Shown: positions 9,117 through 18,165 of the stretch, piece by piece
Numbering within the stretch: position 1 is the stretch's first letter
Layout of the letters: each line of letters opens with the position of its first letter
NCBI GenBank assembly: GCA_002345145.1
Contig: DDVC01000153.1
Span: forward strand, 1 to 39,421
DNA length: 39,421 nucleotides
Reading direction: 5' to 3'
Source: Bacteroidetes bacterium UBA2322
GTDB lineage: Bacteria; Bacteroidota; Bacteroidia; Chitinophagales; UBA2359
The notes under the pieces: model-generated
The model's input: only the letters and a program-made list of their open reading frames with translations
Told to the model about the DNA's origin: nothing
The model's database searches: none
Made by a program: the position numbers and the translations under genes

Positions 9117-9282
9117 TTTTGCGCTGTTAATTCTAACCAATACAAGGTAAGCCAATTGATACTTTCAATTAGATGTTTGTAAAAAAATTATGTAAATTTG
9201 GTTAAGGCTGCACCTTGTTTAGCTATCGGGATTATTGTTTAGGAAAATGAGCCAAAAATGAGGGTAAAAACACTGCATCGCC

Positions 9283-10074
9283 TTACAATTCTGTAAGCAG
9301 TTGGGCGGCTTTGGGTGCGTAAGCAAAAGTGGTATTATTGGCTAATTGTTGCAATATAGGATTTGCTTCGGCAGGTTTACCGGCTTGCACGTATGCTAAG
9401 GCAATATACCATTGGGTAAGGCTAACAAAATCGGGATTGGTATTGGTAAGCGCTGCGTTTTGAAGGTATTGCAGGGCTTCGCGCGGTTCGCCTAAACCTA
9501 TATAACAAATGCCAAGGTAAAACCGGTCTAAGTAGGCATCGGGCAATTGGTAAACGAGCATTTGATTGAGTGCGCTTGCGGCAGCCGTATAATTACCGGA
9601 GCGATATTTTAGGGTAGCTAAGTTCCAATCGTTTTGGGCTGTGGGGTTATCAATAGTTCGGTTGGCGAGCAAAATATCGGGCATTGAAAAGTAACGGAAA
9701 ACCAGATGTTGGTCTTTACCCACGCTCATAAAAAGGTGTACAAACGGGAGCAACAAAATAACGGTAAAAACAAGGGCAAACAAGGCGGCATATTTACCGC
9801 TCACAAACTTATATTGGCGGTAGCCGTTATCTGTATAGCTGAAATCAGGGGCAATGGTAGTAAGAGGCTGTTTAACCGCTATTTTTTCGGCTTGGGTAAG
9901 CGGATTAGCAATGTCATCGGGCAGCGCTACTTGCAATAGGTCTTCTTCCGAGTAAACTTCGGTTTCGCCACTTTCTAATTTGGTGTGTAAGCGGCGCACT
10001 TCTTCGGTATTCAGCTTTCCGGCTAAATACTGGTCTAAAATTTTGTCGAGTTCCTCTTGATACACGTTTGGCAT
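9283..10074 (-). CDS. Single-pass membrane protein with TPR domain
   Basis: 263 aa. Residues 1-92 are hydrophilic and begin with an acidic helical segment (LDQYLAGKLNTEEVRRLHTK) resembling the N-terminal zone of cytoplasmic anti-sigma-like proteins. A transmembrane helix spans about 93-117 (KYAALFALVFTVILLLPFVH). The outside portion (about 140-263) holds three or so tetratricopeptide repeats, for example LATLKYRSGNYTAAASALNQ, YLGICYIGLGEPREALQYLQ and YIALAYVQAGKPAEANPILQ. Many Bacteroidota have such proteins near ECF sigma factors, but no sigma gene is in view. Probably a protein-interaction scaffold; specific function unknown. Confidence 0.75.
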   Translation of the reverse strand: MPNVYQEELDKILDQYLAGKLNTEEVRRLHTKLESGETEVYSEEDLLQVALPDDIANPLTQAEKIAVKQPLTTIAPDFSYTDNGYRQYKFVSGKYAALFALVFTVILLLPFVHLFMSVGKDQHLVFRYFSMPDILLANRTIDNPTAQNDWNLATLKYRSGNYTAAASALNQMLVYQLPDAYLDRFYLGICYIGLGEPREALQYLQNAALTNTNPDFVSLTQWYIALAYVQAGKPAEANPILQQLANNTTFAYAPKAAQLLTEL

Positions 10075-10278
10075 ATAAACAAGATGCAGAAAAAGGGTTC
10101 GTTACTATAAATGATTAAACGGCGTTAAAGTTCTTACTTTTTGCAGAATTTTTGGCAATGCTGACCCAACAAAATTTTATTTTCCCGATGTACGCCAATG
10201 GTAGAAGGGGTAATATGCGTTTTATGTTTATACCAAGTGTTTATTGGGTACAATTTGCTGTTGTTCTTATATGCTGCA

Positions 10279-10713
10279 TCAAGGGTTAAAGGTGTAATAC
10301 AAGGTGGTATCGTGGTTAAACAGGTGTACTATTATGGTTTCGTAGGCAACGGGCATCTTTAGGGGCGCAAGGTCAAACATCATAACAGTATCTTCAATGG
10401 CATCGCAGGGGTCGTCAAAATCATTGTGCCAAAGAGTAAGAAAGGCTTGCGGGGGCATACTTTCGGCAAGTGCGCCGTTCCAGCGGAGTTCAAAATCATC
10501 TTTTTCGCAACCGCCGCCGTAGCTGGTGTGAATATATAAGCAATTGGCAAACATTTCTACTTTATTTAGATAATAGGGGTCGCCTATATCATCGGGAGCA
10601 AAATCGCCAATAGTGAGGTGGTGAGGGCAGTTTACATTACCCTCTTCGTTGCAGGCAGCAACCATACAAATAAACCCCGAAGCAAACAGCAAGGAGAAAA
10701 ACAGGTTTTTCAT
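10279..10713 (-). CDS. Small lipoprotein of unknown function
   Basis: 144 aa. The signal peptide MKNLFFSLLFASGFICMVAAC ends in a lipobox (VAAC), so the mature protein should start with a lipidated Cys followed by acidic EE, consistent with outer-membrane or surface sorting. The mature domain has several cysteines (NCPHHL, FANCLYIH, GGGCEKDDFELRW, DDPCDAIED) and ends in a beta-rich segment (LPVAYETIIVHLF-like, TTLYYTFNP). I do not recognise a family. It lies upstream of, and in the same orientation as, the TPR protein gene, but 204 bp separates them, so an operon is uncertain. Confidence 0.7.
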   Translation of the reverse strand: MKNLFFSLLFASGFICMVAACNEEGNVNCPHHLTIGDFAPDDIGDPYYLNKVEMFANCLYIHTSYGGGCEKDDFELRWNGALAESMPPQAFLTLWHNDFDDPCDAIEDTVMMFDLAPLKMPVAYETIIVHLFNHDTTLYYTFNP

Positions 10714-10805
10714 GGGTCAGTTGTTTTTTAAACAATGACGCAGCAGTATGTCAAATAGTTGCCTCAGTATAGTTAAAATGTAAGGATAATGTTGTCAAAA
10801 ACCCC

Positions 10806-10813
10806 TAACTTTG
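10806..10813 (+). promoter_or_regulatory. -7 promoter element of pyrG
   Basis: TAACTTTG matches TAnnTTTG exactly and ends 31 bp before the pyrG ATG. No TTG occurs 17-20 bp upstream; the nearest (10792-10794) is only 11 bp away, so the -33 half is weak. Confidence 0.5.
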
Positions 10814-10844
10814 TACCCCGTACCATTACATCAGTTAAAACACC

Positions 10845-12449
10845 ATGACAAAGCATATTTTTGTAACGGGCGGGGTAGTTTCTTCTTTGGGCAAGGGCAT
10901 TATAGCTTCATCGCTGGGTAAATTGTTGCAAGCGCGTGGACTGCGGGTTACGATTCAAAAATTTGACCCCTATTTGAATGTTGACCCCGGCACCTTAAAC
11001 CCTTATGAACACGGGGAGTGTTATGTTACTAATGATGGCGCTGAAACTGACCTTGACCTTGGACATTATGAGCGATTTTTGAACGTGCCTACCTCACAGG
11101 CAAACAATGTTACCACCGGACGAATTTACCTAACCGTAATAGAAAACGAACGGCGAGGCGATTACTTGGGTAAAACGGTGCAGGTGGTGCCACATATTAC
11201 CGATGAAATTAAACGGCGCATTTTACTGCTGGGCAATTCGGGCAGTTACGATGTAATAATAACTGAACTTGGCGGCACAGTGGGCGATATTGAATCGCTG
11301 CCCTATGTAGAAGCCGTAAGGCAGCTAAGGTGGGAATTAGGCAGCACCAATTGTTTGGTCATGCACCTTACACTACTGCCTTATATATCAGTAGCCAAAG
11401 AAATTAAAACCAAACCCACACAGCACTCAGTAAAAGAATTGCTTAGTTATGGTATTCAGCCCGATATTATTATTTGCCGAACCGAAAAACCCATTGCCCG
11501 AGATATTCGGCAAAAAATTGCTTTGTTTTGCAATATAGAAAGCAGCTCCGTTATTGAAGCCATTGATGCCGATACCATTTATGATGTACCGTTAAACCTG
11601 ATGAAGGAAAACTTAGACGCTATTACCTTAGATAAACTGCGTTTAACGGCATACAGCAAAATAGATATGAACCAATGGAAAACGTTTTTAGGTAAACTGA
11701 AAAACTCTACTTCTGAGGTTACCATAGGATTGATAGGCAAGTATGTAGAACTGCAAGATGCGTATAAATCTATACAGGAGTCATTTGTACATGCCGGCGC
11801 TGCCAATGAGTGCAAGGTAAAAATAGAAAGCATATCATCTGAAACGCTTACCGCCGAAAATGTGGAGCGAAAATTGGGGCATTTAAACGGCATTTTGGTA
11901 GCGCCCGGATTTGGCAGCCGAGGAGTAGAAGGTAAAATTTATGCCATTCAGTATGCCCGCGAAAATCAACTGCCGTTTTTTGGCATTTGTTTGGGTATGC
12001 AATGCGCCGTTATTGAGTTTGCCCGAAATGTACTCAATTTAACACAAGCCAACTCTACCGAAATGGAAGAAAACACGCCCCATCCGGTTATTGCACTTAT
12101 GGAAGACCAAAAAAGTGTTACCAAAAAAGGCGGCACTATGCGATTGGGCGCTTATGAGTGCGCCTTAAAACCCGATAGCAAAACCAAAAAAATATACGGT
12201 AAAGCCACTATTTTTGAGCGCCACCGCCACCGCTATGAATTTAACAACCATTATTTGCAAGATTACGAAACAGCAGGCATGGTTGCCGGTGGTATTAACC
12301 CCCAAAACGGTTTGGTAGAAATTATGGAACTTCCCTCCCACCCTTGGTTTATAGGCACACAGTTTCACCCCGAACTCCAAAGCACCGTGCTACAACCCCA
12401 CCCCCTGTTTGTAGATTTTATAAAGGCTGCTATGCTGCATAAGGCATAG
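10845..12449 (+). CDS. pyrG: CTP synthase
   Basis: 534 aa, normal length. It converts UTP, ATP and glutamine to CTP in the cytoplasm. The N-terminal synthetase (amidoligase) domain opens with KHIFVTGGVVSSLGKGI, including the P-loop-like nucleotide motif, then DPYLNVDPGT, the GAETDLDLGHYERF magnesium/UTP region and ELGGTVGDIES. The C-terminal class I glutamine amidotransferase domain (from about residue 290) has the triad: C382 in FFGICLGMQ, and H508 and E510 in TQFHPE. A -7 element lies just upstream and an intrinsic terminator just downstream, so it appears to be a single-gene unit. Confidence 0.98.
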   Translation: MTKHIFVTGGVVSSLGKGIIASSLGKLLQARGLRVTIQKFDPYLNVDPGTLNPYEHGECYVTNDGAETDLDLGHYERFLNVPTSQANNVTTGRIYLTVIENERRGDYLGKTVQVVPHITDEIKRRILLLGNSGSYDVIITELGGTVGDIESLPYVEAVRQLRWELGSTNCLVMHLTLLPYISVAKEIKTKPTQHSVKELLSYGIQPDIIICRTEKPIARDIRQKIALFCNIESSSVIEAIDADTIYDVPLNLMKENLDAITLDKLRLTAYSKIDMNQWKTFLGKLKNSTSEVTIGLIGKYVELQDAYKSIQESFVHAGAANECKVKIESISSETLTAENVERKLGHLNGILVAPGFGSRGVEGKIYAIQYARENQLPFFGICLGMQCAVIEFARNVLNLTQANSTEMEENTPHPVIALMEDQKSVTKKGGTMRLGAYECALKPDSKTKKIYGKATIFERHRHRYEFNNHYLQDYETAGMVAGGINPQNGLVEIMELPSHPWFIGTQFHPELQSTVLQPHPLFVDFIKAAMLHKA

Positions 12450-12458
12450 TAATAGGGT

Positions 12459-12487
12459 AAGGCATTGTAATTACGTGCCTTGTTTTT
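12459..12487 (+). terminator. Intrinsic terminator of pyrG
   Basis: AAGGCA (12459-12464) pairs with TGCCTT (12476-12481), with a self-complementary GTAATTAC between them and a T-rich tail after it. It starts 10 bp after the pyrG stop codon. Confidence 0.6.
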
Positions 12488-12671
12488 GGGCAAATACCTA
12501 TATATGGTCAAATGCTGTTTGCAAGAATGCAGCTTACCGTCATTTACCCAATGGCATGATTTGTATTTACCAAAACAGGCTTTATTCCCAAAGCCCAAAC
12601 CCTCAACTCCAAAATCAGAACAATCATCGGGTACTTATTCGGTTTTAACATTTCACGCTCCAATTTTTTAA
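12488..12671. other. Intergenic stretch between pyrG and yidC with nothing recognisable
   Basis: Short open frames occur on both strands here, but they resemble no protein family, overlap each other and lack a promoter-start arrangement. I regard this as non-coding spacer ahead of the yidC promoter. Confidence 0.5.
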
Positions 12672-12699
12672 TTGTTTGCCCATTTTATTGCTAACTTTG
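12672..12699 (+). promoter_or_regulatory. yidC promoter (TTG, 17 bp, TAACTTTG)
   Basis: The -33 TTG at 12672-12674 and the -7 TAACTTTG at 12692-12699 are separated by 17 bp, a good fit to the Bacteroidota/Flavobacterium consensus. It leaves a leader of roughly 55-60 nt before the ATG at 12764. Confidence 0.6.
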
Positions 12700-12763
12700 C
12701 CCGCTTTTTTTCCCATGAGCCTTTTTTAGTCAGCTATACATACCATCACAACATACACACAGC

Positions 12764-14617
12764 ATGGACAAGAATACCGTAACGGGTTTACTGCTGATAG
12801 CTTTATTGTTTTTTGTTTACAGCTTAGTAGTAACCCCGCCACCTCCCCCAAACAAACCCGATAATACTGCCCTAAACGGTAGCGCTGACAGCATAACCGC
12901 CACTAATACCCCTGCCACAGCAGAAAACGGCGCATCGGCTATTACATCGGGCAATAAAATTTCACCACCCGACTCCTTATCCGGTTATACCGGTAATTTC
13001 CGCCCAAAAGCGGGCGCCGAACAATTTGTTACCCTTGAAAACGAAGTGCTTAAACTTGTGCTGACCAATAAAGGCGCCCGAATTTACTCAGCAGAACTGA
13101 AAGAATATAAAACTTATCAAAAACAACCACTCCTCCTGCTTACTGGCAACGGCAATACTTTCAGCTATAAGTTGCCCATTAACCGAAATGTGGAAAATAC
13201 ACAAGACCACCTGTTTGAAGTGGTAAAATCCGATGCCAATCAAATTACCATGCGCCTGTATCATGCCGATTCAGCCGCTTATGTAGAACAAACCTACGCC
13301 TTACAGCCCAACAGTTATGCCTTAGACTATACCTTTAAACTAATTGGGTTTGATAAATACATTTCGGGCAATACCGCCCTTGAACTTGATTGGAAAACAC
13401 ACCTCATTAAGCAGGAACAAGGTATAGACAACGAGCGTTATACCACCGGCATTTATTATAAAGAGCAAACAGACTCGCCCACCTACCTTTCAGAAACGGC
13501 AAACGATAAAAAAAGCATTTCTTTTTCGTTAGATTGGGTAGCCTTTAAACAGCAGTTTTTTAACACTACACTCATTGCTAAAAATGGTTTTAAAGCCGCC
13601 GAAGTAGCCATTGAGCTTCCGCCGGCTTCCATAGATACTGTGCTGGAAATAGCATCGGCAAGTTTCAGAATACCCTATGAACAGGGGGCTTCTTTTGAGT
13701 TCCCCATGCAGTTTTACCTCGGACCCAATCATTACCGCACCCTCAAAGCCATGAAAAACGGTATGGAAGCTATGGTGCCGCTGGGATGGGGTATTTTTGG
13801 GTGGGTAAACAAGTGGATTATTATCCCGATGTTTAACTTTTTCAGCAAGTTTTTGAGTAGTTACGGCATCATTATTTTGCTGCTCACCCTCATTATTAAA
13901 TTTGCCCTGTTTCCGCTTACCTACCGATCCTCGCTCAGTGCCGCAAAAATGAACGTACTGAAACCCGAAATAGAAGAACTGCGCGAAAAATACGGCAAAG
14001 ATGCCCAAAAACTGCAAGCCGAACAAATGAAACTCTACTCTCGGGCTGGGGTAAATCCGTTGGGCGGTTGCCTCCCACAATTGCTCCAGTTGCCCATACT
14101 AATTGCCATGTACCGGTTTTTTCCCGCTTCTATTGAGCTGCGGCAAGAAAGTTTCCTATGGGCAAACGACCTTTCTACCTATGACTCCATTTTGAACCTT
14201 CCCTTCAAAATTCCGTTTTATGGCGACCACGTGAGTTTGTTCTGTATCCTCTCAGCGGCAAGTACCTATATTTATATGCGCCTAAACAGTAGCATGACCC
14301 CCACTACCAGCAAGGAAATGGAAATGCAAATGAAAATTATGCAGTACATTATGCCGGTTATGCTCCTCTTTTTATTTAACAACTTTGCTGCCGGACTTAC
14401 CTACTACTTTTTCCTCTCCAACATCATTTCTTATGGACAACAGTACATGATTAAGCAGTTTTTTATAGACGAAGCCGCCCTTCATGCCCAAATACAGGAA
14501 AATAAGAAGAAACCCGCAAAACAATCAAAGTTTCAACAGCGTTTAGAAGAAATGCTCAAAGCCCAACAGGAAGCCCAAAAACAACAGCAAAGAAATAACC
14601 CGAAAAGCAAAAAGTAG
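12764..14617 (+). CDS. yidC: Membrane protein insertase YidC
   Basis: 617 aa, the long Gram-negative form. It inserts and folds inner-membrane proteins, alone or with SecYEG. TM1 is at about 5-24, followed by a Pro-rich linker (PPPPPNKPDN) and a periplasmic beta-supersandwich domain to about 335. The conserved five-helix core follows: amphipathic EH1 near GWGIFGWVNKWIIIPMFNFF, TM2 LLLTLIIKFALFPLTYRSS, the cytoplasmic hairpin (MNVLKPEIEELREKYGKD), VNPLGGCLPQLLQLPILIAM, and the last two helices. The positive groove charge (Arg366 in E. coli) is Lys379 here. The basic, Gln-rich C-tail (QEAQKQQQRNNPKSKK) probably contacts ribosomes. It has its own promoter. Confidence 0.97.
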   Translation: MDKNTVTGLLLIALLFFVYSLVVTPPPPPNKPDNTALNGSADSITATNTPATAENGASAITSGNKISPPDSLSGYTGNFRPKAGAEQFVTLENEVLKLVLTNKGARIYSAELKEYKTYQKQPLLLLTGNGNTFSYKLPINRNVENTQDHLFEVVKSDANQITMRLYHADSAAYVEQTYALQPNSYALDYTFKLIGFDKYISGNTALELDWKTHLIKQEQGIDNERYTTGIYYKEQTDSPTYLSETANDKKSISFSLDWVAFKQQFFNTTLIAKNGFKAAEVAIELPPASIDTVLEIASASFRIPYEQGASFEFPMQFYLGPNHYRTLKAMKNGMEAMVPLGWGIFGWVNKWIIIPMFNFFSKFLSSYGIIILLLTLIIKFALFPLTYRSSLSAAKMNVLKPEIEELREKYGKDAQKLQAEQMKLYSRAGVNPLGGCLPQLLQLPILIAMYRFFPASIELRQESFLWANDLSTYDSILNLPFKIPFYGDHVSLFCILSAASTYIYMRLNSSMTPTTSKEMEMQMKIMQYIMPVMLLFLFNNFAAGLTYYFFLSNIISYGQQYMIKQFFIDEAALHAQIQENKKKPAKQSKFQQRLEEMLKAQQEAQKQQQRNNPKSKK

Positions 14618-14769
14618 ATATTAAGAAACAGAAACCCAAAAAACTGCATCATTTTACTGCATAACCAAAGTCTAACACACAAAAAAGCCTAAATTCTACT
14701 TTTTTTTGAAGTTGAGGCAACGGTTTTATCTCTCTATGCGTTCCTAATTTATTTTAAACACAATAAAAG

Positions 14770-14800
14770 TTGCAAAACTGCGCATTTAGGTTTATTTTTG
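14770..14800 (+). promoter_or_regulatory. Promoter of the 1006-aa secreted protein gene
   Basis: TTG at 14770-14772 and TATTTTTG (TAnnTTTG) at 14793-14800 are separated by 20 bp. The expected start of transcription leaves a leader of about 35 nt before the ATG at 14842. Confidence 0.55.
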
Positions 14801-14841
14801 CATTCATAACCATTATTTCATAATAAAACATCAGTAACATT

Positions 14842-17800
14842 ATGTTCAGAGCTTTACTATTGGTTGCTCTTACCGGCTTGTTCTTCAACGCACAAGCACA
14901 GGTAAAGGTTGGCAACACAGGCAAAGTGGCGAGCAAACCGGCAGTTGTAAAACATGCCACACACACGCCACAATCTATCAACGGCAATGAAACCGACCAA
15001 CGTCATGCCGTACAAGCTCCAGCCCAAAGCGGCGCTCGTAGCACCGTAGGCACACAAATTGGCAATACCACCTACGACCTCCAAACCAACTACGGCGTAT
15101 GCCGCCGCGTAGCGTTAGAAAGCAGTGGCACAGTACATGCTACTTGGACACGCAGTACCAGCGGAGACGTAGCCGCCCCCGACCGTGGCACCGGTTACAA
15201 CGTGTCTGCCGATAACGGCGCTACTTGGGGCCCTGCCCCCACTGCTCGCATTGAAGGTTCGCTCCGCACCGGTTGGCCCAATGTAGGCGTTACCGCATCG
15301 GGACGTATCTTCTCTATCACCCACACCTCTGCCCAAGGTATGAACTTCTGCTACAAAGACCCGGGCGCTTTAGGTTGGACTAACCGCATCATTGGCGAAG
15401 AGTTGGGCGATATTACCGGTGTTTGGCCTCGTGTAGGTAATGATGGCAACAATATCCATGCCGTTATTTCTCGTCAGGAAGGTATTGCCAGCGGTGTAAC
15501 CGGCGGCTTGTTCTACTTCCGCTCACTCGATGGCGGTAATACTTGGGAAGGTCCGCTCGATATTCCCGGTCTCGATGAAAGCTATGTTAGCATCAGCGCC
15601 GACAGCTATTTTGTTGACGTAAACGGAAGCAATGTAGCCATTGTTATTGGTCAATATGGCCGCCAATTGGTAGTTTACAAATCTACCGATAACGGTGATA
15701 ATTGGACTAAAATCATTGCCCAAAATACCTCAAACCCGCTTATTCCCGAAACACCCGTAGTAGGCGATGTATTAGACCCCGTAGCTGTTGCGGGTGGTGG
15801 CGTAAGCACCATTATTGATAACAGTGGCAAAGTACACGTTTGGTTCGACCGCGTATATAACTACAAAGATGCCGACCAAGACGGCGGTCCTTTTTACCTG
15901 CCCAACAGCACTTGCATCATGTACTGGAACGAAGACATGGCCGCTCCCCGTGTATTAGGCGAAACAGTACGCCAAGATTATGACCAAGACGGTACTACTT
16001 CTGTTGACCTTAGCGACACAGCGCCCGGCGTTGAAATTCAAAGCTATGGCGTAAGTATGGTAAGCCACCCTTCAGCAGGTATTGATGCTGCCGGCAACCT
16101 CTACTTAGCCTATTCTTCTATGATGGACGGCGCTTATGAAGTTCCCGACCCCAATACCCGCCGCCAATACCGCGACATTTTCCTCATCAAGTCCACCGAT
16201 GGTGGTATGACTTGGACAGGTCCGTTAAACGTTACCAACTCTAACAATGAAGAAGACGTTTACCCCTCCATAGCCCGTACTGTAAACGATAAAGTTCACC
16301 TTGTATGGCAAAACGACCTGCTTACCGGCACTTTTGTACAAAATGCCAACAACCAAGGTCATGCTACTGTATCTAACAACGGTATATTTTACATCGGCGT
16401 ACCCGTAGGCGATATTGTTACACCTTCGCCGTTGGTTAATACTTCTCCCGAAATTCACTTCCTTAGCATACCCAATGCTATTAAAAACTGTGAACTAACC
16501 ATTGGCCGATTCAGCGCTCATGCATTAGACTATCCCGATGGCGAAATTACCGGCAGTTTAACCATTGGCGGTACCATTGATGTAACTGTACCCGCTGCCG
16601 ATGCTTACACCATTGAGCTTATTGCCACCGACTCTGACGGCAACCAACAAGTTGAGCAATTCCTTGACACAGCCGGTAGCCCTGTATTGGTAACCGTTTT
16701 TGACGATACTAATGCCCCCTTAGTAGAAGGTAACCCCGCCGAGTTTTTCCTTGATGCCGCAGGCGATTTATTCCTCAACTCGCAGTTTGAATTCTTCCAA
16801 ACTGTTGATGTTATACAAGGTAGTACCTACAACGATTTAGGTGTAGCAACCTGGGACGAATCGGACAATATTTTTGGCTGCCCCGTAACGGTTGTTACCG
16901 ATAACCCGGTAAACACCGCTGTTTTAGGCGCTTATGTAGTACAATACAACGTTTCTGACGTTGCCGGTAACGCCGCCGAAGCTGTAACCCGCAACGTAAA
17001 CGTAATAGGCGCTGACCTTACCGCACCCAACATTATTTTATTTGATGCCAATGGCGAAGAGTTCCCCAATGGCGGCACTTACAACGTAGAAGTGCAAGAT
17101 GGTGGTATATGGGAAGACCCGGGCTTCTTCGCTTACGATAATGTTGATGGCATTGTTACTGATAACGTGGTAATTACCGGCGCTGTTAACTTAGAAGTAA
17201 TTGGTTCTTACACGCTTACTTACAGCATTACCGATGGCTCAGGCAATACCACCACTGTTACCCGTGTAGTTGTAGTAGCCGATACCCAAGCGCCGGTTAT
17301 CAACCTTATTGGTCCTCCTACGGTAACGGTTCCTTGTTCTAATCCGGTAAACTTTACCTCTCCTACTGCTACCCTCAGCGGCGCATCGGTAGGTTATACC
17401 GCTTTTGACAATGTGGATGGCAACCTTACCAATAATGTAGTGGTAAACTTGGGCGGTTTCTGCTCTTTCTGCTCAGGAACTTATACCATTACCTATAACG
17501 TAACCGATGCTGCCGGCAATGCCGCCATTCAGCGTACACGCACCGTTATTGTATTAGCCGGCTGTAATGTAGATTGCGATGGCAATTGCGATGGTATCGT
17601 AGGCATCAACAACCCGGAATTAGCTGCCAACATTACCCTTTACCCCAACCCCAGCCGTGGCGCCGTAAATGTTACCATTGCTAATATGGACGGTAAGGCT
17701 GATGTAAAAGTATATAACCCCGCCGGTCAGTTATTGCAAACTACCAATACCCAAACCGGTGTGCTTACCCTTGACCTTAGCCAATATGCCGCCGGTATGT

Positions 17801-17862
17801 ATTTTGTAGAGGTTACTACCCAACAAGGTACGGTTACCAAGAGTGTAGTGGTTGAAAAATAA
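14842..17862 (+). CDS. T9SS-secreted Asp-box propeller protein, tandem copy 1
   Basis: 1006 aa. The signal peptide is MFRALLLVALTGLFFNAQAQ. A variable linker runs to about 62; then a sialidase-like (BNR) beta-propeller region carries Asp-box motifs SADNGATW (122-129), SLDGGNTW (228-235), STDNGDNW (281-288) and STDGGMTW (451-458). The second half has Ig-like/DUF5011-like modules (DNVDG, then AGN and R-V-V-V strands; about 730-900), and residues from about 925 form a type A T9SS sorting domain (NITLYPNPSRG, then LSQYAAGMYFVEV). No sialidase catalytic set can be assigned, so glycan binding or hydrolysis is only a possibility. Codons favour C-ending ACC, AAC and GGC, perhaps reflecting high expression. 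The neighbour at 18166 is a close paralog with patchy near-identical DNA. Confidence 0.88.
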   Translation: MFRALLLVALTGLFFNAQAQVKVGNTGKVASKPAVVKHATHTPQSINGNETDQRHAVQAPAQSGARSTVGTQIGNTTYDLQTNYGVCRRVALESSGTVHATWTRSTSGDVAAPDRGTGYNVSADNGATWGPAPTARIEGSLRTGWPNVGVTASGRIFSITHTSAQGMNFCYKDPGALGWTNRIIGEELGDITGVWPRVGNDGNNIHAVISRQEGIASGVTGGLFYFRSLDGGNTWEGPLDIPGLDESYVSISADSYFVDVNGSNVAIVIGQYGRQLVVYKSTDNGDNWTKIIAQNTSNPLIPETPVVGDVLDPVAVAGGGVSTIIDNSGKVHVWFDRVYNYKDADQDGGPFYLPNSTCIMYWNEDMAAPRVLGETVRQDYDQDGTTSVDLSDTAPGVEIQSYGVSMVSHPSAGIDAAGNLYLAYSSMMDGAYEVPDPNTRRQYRDIFLIKSTDGGMTWTGPLNVTNSNNEEDVYPSIARTVNDKVHLVWQNDLLTGTFVQNANNQGHATVSNNGIFYIGVPVGDIVTPSPLVNTSPEIHFLSIPNAIKNCELTIGRFSAHALDYPDGEITGSLTIGGTIDVTVPAADAYTIELIATDSDGNQQVEQFLDTAGSPVLVTVFDDTNAPLVEGNPAEFFLDAAGDLFLNSQFEFFQTVDVIQGSTYNDLGVATWDESDNIFGCPVTVVTDNPVNTAVLGAYVVQYNVSDVAGNAAEAVTRNVNVIGADLTAPNIILFDANGEEFPNGGTYNVEVQDGGIWEDPGFFAYDNVDGIVTDNVVITGAVNLEVIGSYTLTYSITDGSGNTTTVTRVVVVADTQAPVINLIGPPTVTVPCSNPVNFTSPTATLSGASVGYTAFDNVDGNLTNNVVVNLGGFCSFCSGTYTITYNVTDAAGNAAIQRTRTVIVLAGCNVDCDGNCDGIVGINNPELAANITLYPNPSRGAVNVTIANMDGKADVKVYNPAGQLLQTTNTQTGVLTLDLSQYAAGMYFVEVTTQQGTVTKSVVVEK

Positions 17863-17895
17863 GACAGGTGGATAACTGCTATTAACCTTGCTAAT

Positions 17896-17917
17896 TGGTA
17901 AACCGATGTGTTTACCA
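17896..17917 (+). terminator. Small hairpin ahead of the main terminator
   Basis: TGGTAAAC (17896-17903) pairs perfectly with GTTTACCA (17910-17917) across a 6-nt loop. It precedes the stronger terminator at 17928 by 10 bp and may stabilise the mRNA 3' end. Confidence 0.4.
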
Positions 17918-17927
17918 CTGCACCTAC

Positions 17928-17965
17928 AAAAAAGTCCGATGGAGTTCGCTTCATCGGGCTTTTTT
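17928..17965 (+). terminator. Strong intrinsic terminator after tandem copy 1
   Basis: AAAAAAGTCCGATG (17928-17941) pairs with CATCGGGCTTTTTT (17952-17965), a 14-bp stem with a single G-U wobble and a 10-nt loop. The A-tract/T-tract flanks make it work in either direction. Confidence 0.85.
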
Positions 17966-18123
17966 GTGTGTATTCGGGAAAAATAATTGTTTTGAGGCAA
18001 CCATTTTTGTAACTTTTACGATTAGGGTTATGTACTATCGTTTTATTTGTCTTTTAGAGCTTGTAATCGGAATTTTATAAGATATACTTAGCACTCATGC
18101 TGCTTCCCCTTTATTGGCTTTAA

Positions 18124-18131
18124 TACGTTTG
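18124..18131 (+). promoter_or_regulatory. -7 element of tandem copy 2
   Basis: TACGTTTG matches TAnnTTTG exactly, 34 bp before the ATG at 18166. A TTG at the proper -33 distance is lacking. Confidence 0.4.
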
Positions 18132-18165
18132 GTAACTTTTTTTTTCACTATAATCCATTTTAATC

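Noticed and set aside
9176..9200. TTTG and TAAATTTG pair on the plus strand resembling a promoter
   Set aside because: Spacing is 13 bp, too short, and no plus-strand gene follows.
12480..12671. 63-aa plus-strand and 77-aa minus-strand frames between pyrG and yidC
   Set aside because: They overlap the pyrG terminator and each other and show no recognisable motif.
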